Assembly (NCBI RefSeq): GCF_016863655.1
Contig: NZ_BOPH01000151.1
Coordinates: forward strand, 1-61,805
Reading direction: 5' to 3'
Source of the DNA: Virgisporangium ochraceum
GTDB lineage: Bacteria > Actinomycetota > Actinomycetes > Mycobacteriales > Micromonosporaceae
Length of the DNA stretch: 61,805 nucleotides
Positions 61,757 to 61,805 of this stretch are shown one piece after another. Every line of letters begins with the position of its first letter. Positions within the stretch are counted from its first letter, which is position 1. The notes beneath the pieces are model-generated. The model had not been told where the DNA came from. It did not search any database and saw nothing but the letters and a program-made list of their open reading frames with translations. A program made the position numbers and the translations under genes.

Positions 61757-61805
61757 AGTAACCGCAAGACAGCGAGACAACGAAGTACCGGCAAGCGAAG
61801 TTCTA

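Overview
The window is very GC-rich DNA (roughly 70% or more by eye) with GTG/TTG starts, ATGA/GTGA gene overlaps, separate hisE and hisG, a LuxR-family LAL regulator and several apparently leaderless genes. This points to a high-GC actinomycete, most likely of the Micromonosporaceae type; that placement is inference. It reads as chromosomal core DNA: I saw no insertion sequence, phage gene, CRISPR array or tRNA.

Layout. 1-231: start of a secreted SGNH/GDSL hydrolase (minus). 389-8574: alpha-glucan and trehalose block, a GDE-type debranching enzyme (minus) divergent from glgX-treY-treZ. 8953-13749: def-fmt-rsmB, then rpe and a response regulator with a degenerate GGDEF domain. 13826-16378: FMN riboswitch and ribE-ribBA-ribH, facing hisE-hisG (17546-16423, minus). 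17591-24277: PH-domain membrane protein, then infC-rpmI-rplT, a TrmH-family methyltransferase and pheS-pheT. 24444-29856: LAL regulator and a three-gene membrane glycosylation cassette. 30116-33498: ABC exporter divergent from a two-component system, then a reductase/epimerase (minus). 34588-41662: arginine operon argCJBDF-argR-argH, without argG. 41674-42897: alkyladenine glycosylase and a secreted putative zinc peptidase. 42997-50709: molybdenum-hydroxylase cluster (MoxR ATPase, vWA protein, XdhC-like factor, coxS, form-II coxL, coxM, coxG). 50512-58151: RarD permease, second two-component system, Uma2 protein, MMPL transporter and PrpE-type acyl-CoA synthetase. 58646-61460: AAA ATPase divergent from tyrS. 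61461-61805: promoter region that looks like the start of an rRNA operon whose 16S gene would lie just past the window.

How genes work together. GlgX trims glycogen branches, giving linear maltodextrins that TreY and TreZ convert to trehalose. The rib operon makes riboflavin under FMN control. def, fmt, infC, rpmI, rplT, pheST, tyrS and the terminal rrn promoter form a scattered translation set. In the glycosylation cassette a dolichol-phosphate-mannose-synthase-like enzyme probably charges a polyprenyl carrier used by the GT-C membrane transferase. In the cox-type cluster the MoxR, vWA and XdhC proteins probably mature the Mo enzyme, and CoxG tethers it to the membrane.

The least explained signals are RNA-level or repeat-level: seven long inverted repeats, most with a GATCTTG outer stem, all lying just beyond gene 3' ends; a Phe-Phe leader peptide before pheS that overlaps the upstream gene; an AUC-initiated infC behind a long leader with an attenuator-like hairpin; and a set of genes with a -10 box 6-8 nt before the start codon.
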